From an uncultured Alistipes sp. (GTDB lineage Bacteria; Bacteroidota; Bacteroidia; Bacteroidales; Rikenellaceae), in the NCBI GenBank assembly GCA_900549685.1, contig UROX01000128.1, forward strand, positions 1-7,404: DNA of 7,404 bases, written 5' to 3'. A model generated the notes under the pieces. It was not told where the DNA came from, searched no databases, and saw only the letters and a program-made list of their open reading frames with translations. The position numbers and the translations under genes are program-made. How positions within the stretch are numbered: the stretch's first letter is position 1; every line of letters begins with the position of its first letter. Of this stretch, positions 1 to 7,250 are shown one piece after another.

Positions 1-459
1 GCTCAACTTTTCGATCACTGCGTCGCTGAACGTCTCCCAGCCTTTGTCGCGGTGCGAACCGGACTCGTGCGCCCGCACCGTAAATACGGAATTCATCGGA
101 AAAACGCCCTGCCTCACCCAACGGTCCAGATTGCCCGAAACGGGCAGGGATTTTCCCAGGTCGGAATGGATCTCCCTGAAAATATTGGCCAGCGAAGCCG
201 GTATGGCCACGCCTTCGGGAACGGAGAAACAGACGCCGTAGTATTGTCCCGGAGTCGGGTAGGGGTCCTGTCCGAGAATCACGACCCGGACTTTTTCGAA
301 AGGACAACTGTCGAAAATATGAAATATCTGCCGGGCCGGCGGCAGCACGTGCGCCCGGGCGTACTCGCTTCTGACGAATGCCGTCAGCCGCTCGAAATAG
401 GGTTTGTCGAACTCCGGCTGCAGGCGGCGCCTCCAGCTCTCTTCCATTCTTACTTGCAT
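1..459 (-). CDS. ung: Uracil-DNA glycosylase, family 1 (C-terminal part outside window)
   Basis: This enzyme excises uracil from DNA (from cytosine deamination or dUTP misincorporation) and starts base excision repair in the cytoplasm. Seen: 153 codons from an ATG at 459. The water-activating motif GQDPYPTPGQ is at about residues 67-76, with the catalytic Asp at about 69. It is followed by GVCFSVP (uracil-binding Phe), a PASLANIFREI segment, and the GVFPMNSVFTVRA segment whose Asn recognises uracil. The N-terminus (ESWRRRLQPEFDKPYF) is typical of bacterial Ung. The family is usually about 220 residues, so some 70 residues are missing, including the HPSPLS DNA-intercalation loop and its catalytic His; the window edge cuts the gene, so this is not a pseudogene signal. 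A second in-frame ATG at 447 is an alternative start; neither has a clear Shine-Dalgarno. The usual His after GQDPY is Pro here. A Bacteroidetes-type promoter lies about 50 bases upstream, so the gene probably has its own transcript. Confidence 0.96.
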   Translation of the reverse strand, partial: MQVRMEESWRRRLQPEFDKPYFERLTAFVRSEYARAHVLPPARQIFHIFDSCPFEKVRVVILGQDPYPTPGQYYGVCFSVPEGVAIPASLANIFREIHSDLGKSLPVSGNLDRWVRQGVFPMNSVFTVRAHESGSHRDKGWETFSDAVIEKLS

Positions 460-512
460 AGGATTCCGGAAAATAGACGGCGGCGGACAGGTCCGCTTTC
501 CTGCCGTTATGA

Positions 513-544
513 CGAAGATAGCGAACTTTCCCGTTTCGAACAAA
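513..544 (-). promoter_or_regulatory. Bacteroidetes-type -33/-7 promoter for ung
   Basis: On the minus strand, TTTG (544-541) is followed by a 20-base spacer and TATCTTCG (520-513). This matches the Bacteroidetes primary sigma consensus TTTG / TAnnTTTG with one mismatch and the expected 19-21 base spacing. Transcription would begin near base 508, giving a leader of about 50 bases before the ATG at 459. The box lies inside the 253-base gap (460-712) between the antiporter stop and ung. I see no gene or convincing terminator elsewhere in that gap. The match is by eye; no start-site data were available. Confidence 0.55.
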
Positions 545-712
545 CATCCGCTCCAGAAACGACGTGCCGCCGGCGCGGAAGCCGTACCGTTCAAAACGAC
601 GGAAGATGTTCGGAGGACCGTTGCAGGTCGCGCATGCGGTTCGTTACGACGGCCGGGCCGAAAATCGGTGAAGTCGTCGGCGAGGATGGCCGCGAAACGG
701 AGTATCCCCCGG

Positions 713-2794
713 TCAGGACTCGGTGCACATCCGCTTCTGCCGCCCGTCGGCACGGCGTTCCGTATCGGCGAGCATCGTTTCGGCACCTTCGGGCGACAGC
801 ACGCCCTCGGCAAGCAGCCGGCCTATCGTCTTGCGTTCGTTGCCCAGTAGCATGCGGACGGCCCGGTCGGTGAGCGCGCGCCGGTAGGCTTTCGGGTAAT
901 TCTCCGCCAGTCGGGCCATCGTCCGTTCCATGCGTCCGATATTGCGTTCCACTTCCGTACGCAGTGTCCGCCATATCTCCTCCTGTCCCTCTTCTGTCAC
1001 CTGCGTCGCGGCGAGTTCGTTCAGCAGAGCCAGATCGCCGCGCTGAAGAGCGATGAATCCGTGCCCCAGATCGTAGAGCCGGCCGATGCGTTTGCAGCGG
1101 CATATCCCCAGCCACCGGCGCAGCCGGAATCGGCCGGGCCGGAGCAGCGACCGTTCGAAAGAATCGAAAACGGAGGCCCGGTCATCCAGCCCGACGGTCC
1201 CGTCCCGGTCGAGCAGATCGTCGGTCGAGTCGGTCAGTCGCCGGAGCGAAGCCTGCGACAGGGTGCCCGATTCGAATAGCTCCCGGCAGGCGTTTTTTTC
1301 TTTGACCAGTACCCGCAGCCGGATCTCGTTCGTCAGGTCCGACGGACGCGCTTCGTCCGCCGTCTCGGGAGGAACCGGAGGGAGATAACGGCTCACGGCA
1401 TTCCAGTCGGCTCCGCGCAGCGAATCGTGCCGCCGCAGCCGTTCGAGGTATTTTTCGGAGCCTTCCCGGATGTTTTCGCGGAGTCTCGTCTGGATCGTCG
1501 TCCGGGCCGACGGGACCTGCGTCAATCCCAGCCGCCGGAGCAGCCAGCGCATCGTCGTGGCATTGCACACGAGCGTCAGCGTGACGATGCCGGCCGTAAA
1601 AAAGAGCACATGGCCTCGGATGGTCTCCGGAATGGCCGGCGTATTGGACACCATCAGCGCCAGAGTCATGCCCAGCGCGCCGCGCAGTCCGCCCCAGCTG
1701 AGAATGATCGTTTCGCGGTCGCTCAGACCGTACCCCGACCGCTTCATCAGCGGATAGAACGCTCGGATCATAACGAAACGGATCGCATTGAGCGCCGCAT
1801 AGATAAGCACGAGCACGCCCAGATCGATCCACGAGAAATGCACCCTGGCCGCGATCACCACTCCGACCATAATGAAAACCAGTGTGTTGGCGATATAAGT
1901 GAGCAATTCCCAGAATTTGCCCATGAACGCATTGACCTGCGGTTCGAGCCGGGGACGCCCCGTGTAGGCGACGGTCAGCCCGAATGCCACCAGTGCGATG
2001 ATCCCCGAAATGCCCAGATAATACTGCGTCAGGATAAACGTGAGGTAAGCCGAGAGAATGATCACGCTGTTCTGCACCGTCTCGTCCGAACCGATGCGCG
2101 TGATGAATCCGACGGCCGCACGCGCCGCCAGCCATCCCAGTATGATGCCTCCCGCAACCACTTTGACGAACTCGGGCAGGGGAGACATGCCCCCGCCCGA
2201 ACCGGAGGCGGTGTAGGCTCCGAAAAAGAGCATGAAACAGATGAGGCCCGAACCGTCGTTGAGCAACGATTCGGCATCGACCAGCGTCGAAAACCGTTTG
2301 CTGGTCTTGAGTTCCTGCAGCAGGGCGACGACAGCTACCGGATCGGTCGCGCTGATGAGCGCCCCGAACATCAGTGCGAAGGACCAGTTCCACTGTCCGT
2401 AGCCCGGCACGATGACGCCGATACCGACCAGCAGCAGTCCCGTCAGCGCCATGCACAGCACGAGTCCCGGCACGGCCAGCAACGTCGCGTTGGCCAGCGT
2501 CTTGCGGAAGACGTGCATGTCCATTTCGTAGGCCGCATTGAAAATCAGGACGGGCAGAAATACGTACAGAATGAAATCGGGATTCGTGTCAGCCACGCCT
2601 TTTACGGCCGCTCCGACCGAAGGCAGCGCATCGAACACCCCCGTGCGGTCGCATATCCCGACCGCCAGTCCCAGCAGGAACAGCGCCACCGTATAGGGAA
2701 AATTACTGTGCCTGAGCACGGCCTTCAGTACCGCTCCGGCCAACAATCCGGCTATGGCCAGCAACAGAGGTGCCAGCAAAGAGAAATCATCCAT
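713..2794 (-). CDS. CPA1 (NhaP-type) Na+(K+)/H+ antiporter with long soluble C-terminal tail
   Basis: An inner-membrane exchanger of monovalent cations for protons, used for pH and Na+/K+ homeostasis. Seen (693 aa from the ATG at 2794): about 12-13 hydrophobic helices over residues 1-425. TM3 carries FLPVLIFNAAYEMD (79-92). The ATDP motif has T150, D151 and P152. ESLLND (175-180) carries the N-D pair typical of electroneutral CPA1 exchangers, 29 residues after the ATDP Asp, as in Pseudomonas/Pyrococcus-type NhaP. WGGLRGALGM is at 367-376. The first helix starts almost at once after the ATG. An in-frame GTG at 2821 would add nine polar residues; neither start has a good ribosome site. Residues about 426-693 are a charged, helical, presumably cytoplasmic tail, much longer than in minimal NhaP proteins (about 400-450 aa) and reminiscent of tails in SOS1-like exchangers. 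The gene stands alone, with gaps of about 410 bases upstream and 253 downstream. Na+ versus K+ preference cannot be told from sequence. Confidence 0.93.
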   Translation of the reverse strand: MDDFSLLAPLLLAIAGLLAGAVLKAVLRHSNFPYTVALFLLGLAVGICDRTGVFDALPSVGAAVKGVADTNPDFILYVFLPVLIFNAAYEMDMHVFRKTLANATLLAVPGLVLCMALTGLLLVGIGVIVPGYGQWNWSFALMFGALISATDPVAVVALLQELKTSKRFSTLVDAESLLNDGSGLICFMLFFGAYTASGSGGGMSPLPEFVKVVAGGIILGWLAARAAVGFITRIGSDETVQNSVIILSAYLTFILTQYYLGISGIIALVAFGLTVAYTGRPRLEPQVNAFMGKFWELLTYIANTLVFIMVGVVIAARVHFSWIDLGVLVLIYAALNAIRFVMIRAFYPLMKRSGYGLSDRETIILSWGGLRGALGMTLALMVSNTPAIPETIRGHVLFFTAGIVTLTLVCNATTMRWLLRRLGLTQVPSARTTIQTRLRENIREGSEKYLERLRRHDSLRGADWNAVSRYLPPVPPETADEARPSDLTNEIRLRVLVKEKNACRELFESGTLSQASLRRLTDSTDDLLDRDGTVGLDDRASVFDSFERSLLRPGRFRLRRWLGICRCKRIGRLYDLGHGFIALQRGDLALLNELAATQVTEEGQEEIWRTLRTEVERNIGRMERTMARLAENYPKAYRRALTDRAVRMLLGNERKTIGRLLAEGVLSPEGAETMLADTERRADGRQKRMCTES

Positions 2795-2956
2795 ATGCGT
2801 TCGAATGCTATTTCCACTCACTTGTGCGGCGAAAGCCGTCCGTGTCTTCCCGTTCCGGTTTCCCGGCTTCCGCCGATTCCGGAGCGGAACGTGTTGTTCG
2901 GCATACTCCGCCCGGAGCCGGCGGATGTGGCACGGCTTCGCTCCGCCTGTCAGGGC

Positions 2957-2985
2957 ATTATCAAAAGCGATTCCATAATGGACAA
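2957..2985 (-). promoter_or_regulatory. Possible promoter for the antiporter
   Basis: On the minus strand TTGTCC (2985-2980), a 17-base spacer and GATAAT (2962-2957) resemble a sigma-70 -35/-10 pair (4/6 and 5/6 matches). It lies just downstream, in transcription order, of the hairpin proposed as terminator of the efflux operon, which is where the next promoter should be. Against it: Bacteroidetes housekeeping promoters normally use TTTG / TAnnTTTG, and I found no such pair here. If real, the transcript would have a leader of about 160 bases. Confidence 0.22.
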
Positions 2986-3001
2986 GACCGTGTGAAAAGA
3001 C

Positions 3002-3031
3002 AAAATTCCGCGACGAAACGTGCGGAATTTT
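3002..3031 (-). terminator. Hairpin, probable terminator of the efflux operon (possibly bidirectional)
   Basis: AAAATTCCGC (3002-3011) and GCGGAATTTT (3022-3031) form a perfect 10-bp stem. Inside, ACG AAA CGT adds three more pairs around an AAA loop, with one bulged base. On the minus strand the stem ends in TTTT followed by GTCTTTTC; on the plus strand it ends in TTTT followed by ACTTTTTGATC, so it could stop transcription in either direction. It sits about 175 bases past the MFS stop codon. Since no plus-strand gene reaches it, ending the efflux operon is its likely job. Confidence 0.6.
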
Positions 3032-3084
3032 ACTTTTTGATCGATTTTTCCCTTAGATGACTTTCCGAAAAGAGAACGCGGCAC

Positions 3085-3152
3085 CCGGACGAGATCGTCC
3101 GGAGCACGAAATCTTATGTCGTAGAAATCCCGTCCGCGACCGGACCGTCCGG
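3085..3152. repeat. Cluster of GC-rich inverted and direct repeats
   Basis: CCGGACGA (3085-3092) and TCGTCCGG (3095-3102) are a perfect 8-bp inverted repeat with a two-base centre. Downstream, GTCCG (3132-3136) pairs with CGGAC (3141-3145), which alternatively pairs with GTCCGG (3147-3152), giving mutually exclusive hairpins. The nine-base word CGTCCGGAG occurs twice, at 3096-3104 and 3146-3154, exactly 50 bases apart. The stems are not followed by T runs, so they are not ordinary terminators. They may help stabilise the 3' end of the efflux transcript or bind a protein; the function is unknown. Confidence 0.5.
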
Positions 3153-3206
3153 AGAGGGTAGGGCCGACACCCCGGAAAAAAGATCCGCGGGCGTCAGCCG
3201 TTCCGT

Positions 3207-4799
3207 TTATCGGAGGGCGAGTTTTTTACGCAGTTTCTTCCCGACGGATTTCCACGACGGCATTCTTCCGATTTTGTCGCGCGTATAGGGAATGTCGTAA
3301 AGCAATACCATAAGCAGCAGGGCGATCGCCGCATAGGCCACGATGCCGTAGAGCTGTTTCACGCTCGCCACCTGGAATTGTCCCATCAGTTCTCCGATAT
3401 GGCGGGGCACCTCGCCCGCGGGCATCCGGACGCTGTCGAGATAGCCGCCGTAGCGGGCGATATTGTCGGCCACCAGATAGCGGACCCCGAAAGCATAGCA
3501 CGCCGCTCCGACGACACCGCCCGCCAGCAGGTGCAGCACCTGCAACACGGCGAGCGCCTGGAAAAAGACCAGAAAGTGCATGACCGACTCGAGGGAGTAA
3601 AGCAGCACGATACTCAGTACGGTGGCTGCGAATCCGCGGAGAAACATCGGCAGATAGAGTTTTTTCATATTCGTATCGACCGACAGCGTGAAGTAGAGAC
3701 AGAGCGCATAGGCGACGAACGCGGCGAGTCCGATGGCGATCAGACGTACCCGGCCCTGCTGCCACACTTTGAGCCAGAGCAGCGAAAAGAGACAGGCGCA
3801 CACCACGCCGATCATCACGGGATAGTCGAGCAGAGCCGTGGTATGGCTGTGCCACTCCATGCCCCCCTCGTAAAAGACCTCCTCGAGCACATGTTCCGCC
3901 GCAAAGAAAACCTCCAGCACGAAGGCGAGAAAGAAAATGCCCGGCAGGTATTTGTTGCGCCACATCTGCGGTTCGATGAACGGATGGCGGATCAGGAACA
4001 TCCGGACGACGGCCAGCACGAACGTCAGCGTCGCGGTAACGGTCAGCGTGCGGATCACGCCGCTCGTCCACCAGTCGTAGAATTCTCCGTAACAGAAGAT
4101 ATAGACGGTCTGCATCACCGCCAGCACCCACAGGACGGCGCCCAGCCAGTCGATGGCGTAGAACGGCAACGGCTTCATGAAACGGAAGTGCCGCGTACAG
4201 AGAAAGAGCCACAGGACGTTGAACAGCATCACGCCGATCATCAGATAAGTCATGTAATGCCATGTCGATACATGGCACAGATACACCGCCATCACGTCCG
4301 ACACCGAAATGGACAGCATGACGATGATGTGCAGCAGAGGGAAGAATACCCTGAAGTCGCGTTTGGGCGTCATCCAGAGCTGGATGTTCGACATGCACTC
4401 GAAGGTGCCCTGTATTTTCAGACACCCGGTAACGAAACAGATCGCCCACCATACGGGCAGGCAGGTGACGAACAGCCCGACGAAATTGCACACCGCGATC
4501 CCCCCTGCCGAGAACAGCAGCAGGGTGCGGTTGGTGAAGCGGAATTTGGTACGGAACAGGATCGGAAACGTGAAAGCCAGTCCGCAAAGACTCGCGTACA
4601 GACACATGAGTATGTCTTCTCGCATGAGCGACATCGACCCCATCATCTCGTTGAGTCCGCCGAGGTACACGCCGCTCGAAAGCTGAAACGTGAAGGCAAG
4701 GAAGACATACAGCCACGGGCGTATTTTCTCGGGCACCCACGGTCTGAACATCGGCATGGGGAAAGCTCCGCTCCGGCCTTCTTTATTCTTTTCGGCCAT
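3207..4799 (-). CDS. EmrB/DHA2-like 14-TM MFS efflux transporter
   Basis: The inner-membrane pump of the tripartite system; it should drive export of drugs or other amphipathic compounds with the proton gradient. Seen: 530 aa, about 14 hydrophobic segments, the first at about residues 27-48. Family evidence is strongest in the middle: YAIDWLGAVLW (214-224), then GEF-DWW-SG (238-247), and FLIRHPFIEPQMWRNKYLPG (268-287), which match the DHA2/EmrB pattern around helices 7-9. The tail is basic (KSVGKKLRKK). The classical motif A loop between helices 2 and 3 (normally GxLaDrxGrk) reads FPILFRTKFRFTNR, and the GPxxGG motif C is not visible in helix 5, so this is a divergent branch. Bacteroidetes homologues are sometimes mislabelled as beta-carotene monooxygenase. 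The ATG lies four bases after the TGA of the fusion-protein gene, suggesting translational coupling. The substrate cannot be predicted. Confidence 0.88.
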   Translation of the reverse strand: MAEKNKEGRSGAFPMPMFRPWVPEKIRPWLYVFLAFTFQLSSGVYLGGLNEMMGSMSLMREDILMCLYASLCGLAFTFPILFRTKFRFTNRTLLLFSAGGIAVCNFVGLFVTCLPVWWAICFVTGCLKIQGTFECMSNIQLWMTPKRDFRVFFPLLHIIVMLSISVSDVMAVYLCHVSTWHYMTYLMIGVMLFNVLWLFLCTRHFRFMKPLPFYAIDWLGAVLWVLAVMQTVYIFCYGEFYDWWTSGVIRTLTVTATLTFVLAVVRMFLIRHPFIEPQMWRNKYLPGIFFLAFVLEVFFAAEHVLEEVFYEGGMEWHSHTTALLDYPVMIGVVCACLFSLLWLKVWQQGRVRLIAIGLAAFVAYALCLYFTLSVDTNMKKLYLPMFLRGFAATVLSIVLLYSLESVMHFLVFFQALAVLQVLHLLAGGVVGAACYAFGVRYLVADNIARYGGYLDSVRMPAGEVPRHIGELMGQFQVASVKQLYGIVAYAAIALLLMVLLYDIPYTRDKIGRMPSWKSVGKKLRKKLALR

Positions 4800-4803
4800 A
4801 GGA

Positions 4804-5835
4804 TCAGTATTTTACCTCGCACTCCACGCTCATCCCGGCACGCAGACGACGGTAGGCATCCGACGTCGTATCGTCCAGAACGATGCGCACGGGAATACGC
4901 TGTTCCACTTTCACGAAGTTGCCCGTGGCATTGTCGGTCGGCAGCATCGACACGGCCGCTCCCGTGGCGTCGGAGATCGACCGGACCGTGCCGGTCATCC
5001 TGCTGCCGGGAATGGCATCGACACGGATTTCGACCCGGCTGCCCTCGGCGATATGTCCGAGCTGGGTTTCGCGATAGTTGGCCACGATCCATTTGTCGCT
5101 CGAATCGACGATATCGACGAGCGTCTGTCCGGGCTGCACGAGCTGTCCCTCGTTGATCTCCTTGCGGCCCAGCACGCCGTCGCACGGGGCGAGTATCACG
5201 GTATACGACAGATTGAGCCGGGCGAGATCGAGAGCCGCCTGTGCCTCCTTGACACCCGCGTCGTTCTGTTCGAGCCGATGTCCCTGCTCGTTTTTCACCA
5301 GCGAGGTCGATTGTCGCGAACAGGTGAGCTGCTCGTAACGCGCCTGTACGGCGAGGTAGGCCGTATGCACGTTATCGTATTGCTGGCGGGTGACGGAATT
5401 GCGTTTCAACAGGCGCTCGTAACGCTCGTCCTCGCGACGGGCATTGTCGAGCTGCACCTTGCACTCGGCAATCGCGGCATCGTTCACATCGATATTGCTC
5501 TGCACCGTCGCCACGACGGTGGCCGACGCGCGATGCCCCGCAAGGGCGTCGAGAAGCGCGGCTTCGGCCCGGGCCTCCTGCAGGCGGTATTCCGTGTCCT
5601 CGATGATGACGAGCGTATCGCCCTTGCGTACGGGAGTGTACTCCTCGAAGCGGATTTCCCTGATGAAGCCCTGTACGCGGGAGTCGATGGGCGTGATGTG
5701 CTGGTGGACATAGGCGTTGTCGGTGAACTCGACATTTCCCAGATGTATGAATTTCGATACGACATATGCGATGCCGCATACGAGGAGTGCGACGACAACG
5801 ACGTTGTATATCGCTACTTTGATCTTTCTGCGCAT
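4804..5835 (-). CDS. EmrA/HlyD-type periplasmic membrane fusion protein
   Basis: The adaptor that links the MFS pump to the outer membrane factor across the periplasm. Seen: 343 aa with a short basic N-terminus and one membrane anchor (about 8-27), followed by the family signature TDNAYV (38-43). The first half of the biotinyl-lipoyl domain is at about 46-80 (IDSRVQGFI, VRKGDTLVIIED). A helical coiled-coil hairpin spans about 81-208. The second lipoyl half is at 209-245 (LAPCDGVLGRKEINEGQLVQPGQ), and a beta-barrel domain extends to about 340, containing GNFVKVEQRIPVRI (305-318), typical of EmrA-like proteins. The length is close to the usual 340-390. The uncleaved anchor, rather than a lipoprotein signal, also fits EmrA-type partners of MFS pumps rather than RND adaptors. 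The ATG lies ten bases after the outer-membrane-factor stop and the TGA four bases before the MFS ATG, so all three genes should be cotranscribed. Confidence 0.93.
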   Translation of the reverse strand: MRRKIKVAIYNVVVVALLVCGIAYVVSKFIHLGNVEFTDNAYVHQHITPIDSRVQGFIREIRFEEYTPVRKGDTLVIIEDTEYRLQEARAEAALLDALAGHRASATVVATVQSNIDVNDAAIAECKVQLDNARREDERYERLLKRNSVTRQQYDNVHTAYLAVQARYEQLTCSRQSTSLVKNEQGHRLEQNDAGVKEAQAALDLARLNLSYTVILAPCDGVLGRKEINEGQLVQPGQTLVDIVDSSDKWIVANYRETQLGHIAEGSRVEIRVDAIPGSRMTGTVRSISDATGAAVSMLPTDNATGNFVKVEQRIPVRIVLDDTTSDAYRRLRAGMSVECEVKY

Positions 5836-5845
5836 GACAGTGGAA

Positions 5846-7171
5846 TTATAAGGTGTTGGTAACGTATTTCAGACGGTAATAACTGAACAGCAGCATGGTG
5901 CGGGCATTCTCGAGACCGATCTCCGAGGAGAGCCGCACGTTGGCGGCATCGACCATGTCGGTAATCAGGGCCATGCCGTTGTCGAAGCGGTCGCTTACGA
6001 TGTCGTAGTTCTGCCGGGCCAGCTCCAGGCTTTTTTCCTGCGTGCGGAGTTCCGTCTCGGCGGTTCTGTACGCTTCGTATGCGGCCTGCACGTCGTCCTG
6101 GACTTTCTCTACGCCGATGTCGTAAGCCCTGCGGCTCGCCATGACGGCAATCTGCGCCTTGCGGACACGTCTGTTGGTCGTGTACAGCGAAGATATATTG
6201 TAGCTCAGGCGGAGCCCGAAGCCCCAGTACATCATGTTTTTGTTCAGCACGGGCACCTCGGTCACGATCGGAGAGTCGAACCGGCCGTAGGCGAACAGCG
6301 ACAGCTGAGGACGTTTCCCGGCAGCGATGATCCGGCGCTCGGTTTCGCCGATGTCGATTCCCAGATCGGCCTTCCGCAGCGACAGGTTCGAGGTCTGTGC
6401 CAGATCCTGCCAGTGACGTTCCGGTTCGGGCCGGAAAGAAGAATCCGGCTGAGGAAGCATCGGTATGAATTCCGTTGTTCGGGGTTCGAATCCGAGCGCA
6501 TTGGCGAGCCGGTAATCGGTGGTCCGGACCGCCTCGTCGGCTTTTTCCTTCTGCAATCGCAGATTCTCCAGCTGCAACTCATAGCGTGTGATGTCACTGA
6601 GCAGCACGACGCCCTCGTCGAAACGCGCGTGCATGTCGTCGAGCACCTGGCGGGTGAGCGCCATATGTTCGTCGAGGATGCGTTGCCGGTTGTGGAGACA
6701 ATGCAGGTCGATGAGCCATCCGAGCATCAGGAACCGCACCTGCTGACGGCTCTGCTCCAGATCGAGCTCCGCCATACGTGCGTTCAGTTCGGCCATTCGG
6801 ATTCCGCCCGAAATCGCCCCTCCGCTGTATATCACCTGCATGGCCTCCAGCGCGAAGTTGTTATGGGAGTGAGGATTGCGTATACCCATGCCTCCCGAGA
6901 AATCGCGGTCCGTCACATATCCGTTACCGAGATAACCGACGGAAAGAGCCGCGTCGAGCATCGGCAGACGACGGCTGCGCGCCACCTCTTCCCCTTCTCG
7001 GGCTTCGTCCACGCATAGCGATTTGAGATCGAGCGACCGACTGTTGTCGTCGATCAACCGGAAAAGACTGTCCACCGACAGCGTTACGGATTGTGCGGCG
7101 CACGGCAGACAGCCGAAACCGCCCAGTAGAGCTGCCGAAAGCAGCCACACCAAAAGAAACGATCGTATCAT
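5846..7171 (-). CDS. TolC-like outer membrane efflux protein (OMF)
   Basis: Forms the trimeric outer-membrane and periplasmic exit duct of the pump. Numbering from the ATG at 7171 gives 441 aa. Residues 1-27 form a signal peptide (MIRSFLLVWLLSAALL, probable cleavage after CAAQ or nearby). The typical internal duplication is visible: ARFDEGVVLLSDITRYELQLE (182-202) in the first half and DRFDNGMALITDMVDAANVRL (394-414) in the second. Each repeat has a beta-strand segment before it: ALEAMQVIYSGGAISGG (107-123) and GFGLRLSYNISSLY (317-330). An in-frame ATG at 7198 adds MVCNYQYLF; I prefer 7171 because it puts the Arg and hydrophobic core in standard signal-peptide positions, but 7198 is not excluded. 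It is the first gene of the operon. Two Cys in the signal region do not make a proper lipobox, so a lipoprotein anchor, common in RND-type OMFs, is unlikely. Confidence 0.92.
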   Translation of the reverse strand: MIRSFLLVWLLSAALLGGFGCLPCAAQSVTLSVDSLFRLIDDNSRSLDLKSLCVDEAREGEEVARSRRLPMLDAALSVGYLGNGYVTDRDFSGGMGIRNPHSHNNFALEAMQVIYSGGAISGGIRMAELNARMAELDLEQSRQQVRFLMLGWLIDLHCLHNRQRILDEHMALTRQVLDDMHARFDEGVVLLSDITRYELQLENLRLQKEKADEAVRTTDYRLANALGFEPRTTEFIPMLPQPDSSFRPEPERHWQDLAQTSNLSLRKADLGIDIGETERRIIAAGKRPQLSLFAYGRFDSPIVTEVPVLNKNMMYWGFGLRLSYNISSLYTTNRRVRKAQIAVMASRRAYDIGVEKVQDDVQAAYEAYRTAETELRTQEKSLELARQNYDIVSDRFDNGMALITDMVDAANVRLSSEIGLENARTMLLFSYYRLKYVTNTL

Positions 7172-7250
7172 AAATAGATATTGATAGTTGCAAACCATTC
7201 AATTTCAACGTAGAACCCACGCGAACTGATTCGGTCTGCAACGACCAAAA

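Larger units (their letters stand above)
2795..3206. other. Non-coding region between MFS gene and antiporter gene
   Basis: Some 385-413 bases, depending on the antiporter start, carry no convincing gene on either strand. In minus-strand order it holds a T6 run just after the MFS stop (complement of A6 at 3176-3181), a cluster of GC-rich inverted repeats (3085-3152), a strong AT-flanked hairpin (3002-3031), a weak promoter-like pair (2957-2985), and a GC-rich leader with small inverted repeats before the antiporter ATG. A 28-codon reading frame (2904-2818, minus) ends in a TGA that overlaps the alternative GTG start of the antiporter; its Gly/Arg-rich product resembles nothing I recognise. 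Confidence 0.6.

Noticed and set aside
1..459. Possibility that ung is a truncated pseudogene
   Set aside because: The frame is open to base 1 with all expected motifs in order; the missing C-terminus is due to the window edge.
654..664. CGGCC-G-GGCCG palindrome downstream of the antiporter, considered as a terminator
   Set aside because: The arms leave almost no loop, and on the transcribed strand the T run precedes the palindrome rather than following it.
52..873. Plus-strand open frame over ung and the 460-712 gap
   Set aside because: It overlaps the conserved Ung motifs on the other strand and has an Arg-rich translation without family features.
591..1115. Minus-strand open frame running from inside the antiporter tail into the gap before ung
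   Set aside because: Its sequence is Arg/Gly/Thr-rich, overlaps the antiporter in another frame and lacks any family signature; I see no gene remnant in 591-712.
1427..2995. Plus-strand open frame (522 codons) antisense to the antiporter
   Set aside because: Low-complexity Arg/Gln/His-rich translation with no recognisable domain; the opposite strand encodes an unmistakable antiporter with conserved motifs.
3378..5156. Long plus-strand open frame (592 codons) antisense to the MFS and fusion-protein genes
   Set aside because: It is very rich in His, Arg, Gln and Asp with no domain pattern, and it crosses two clear minus-strand genes. It is a product of GC-rich codon bias on the opposite strand.
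4690..5862. Plus-strand open frame (390 codons) over the fusion-protein gene
   Set aside because: The minus strand encodes a full HlyD/EmrA protein with anchor, lipoyl and barrel segments; the plus frame is its shadow.
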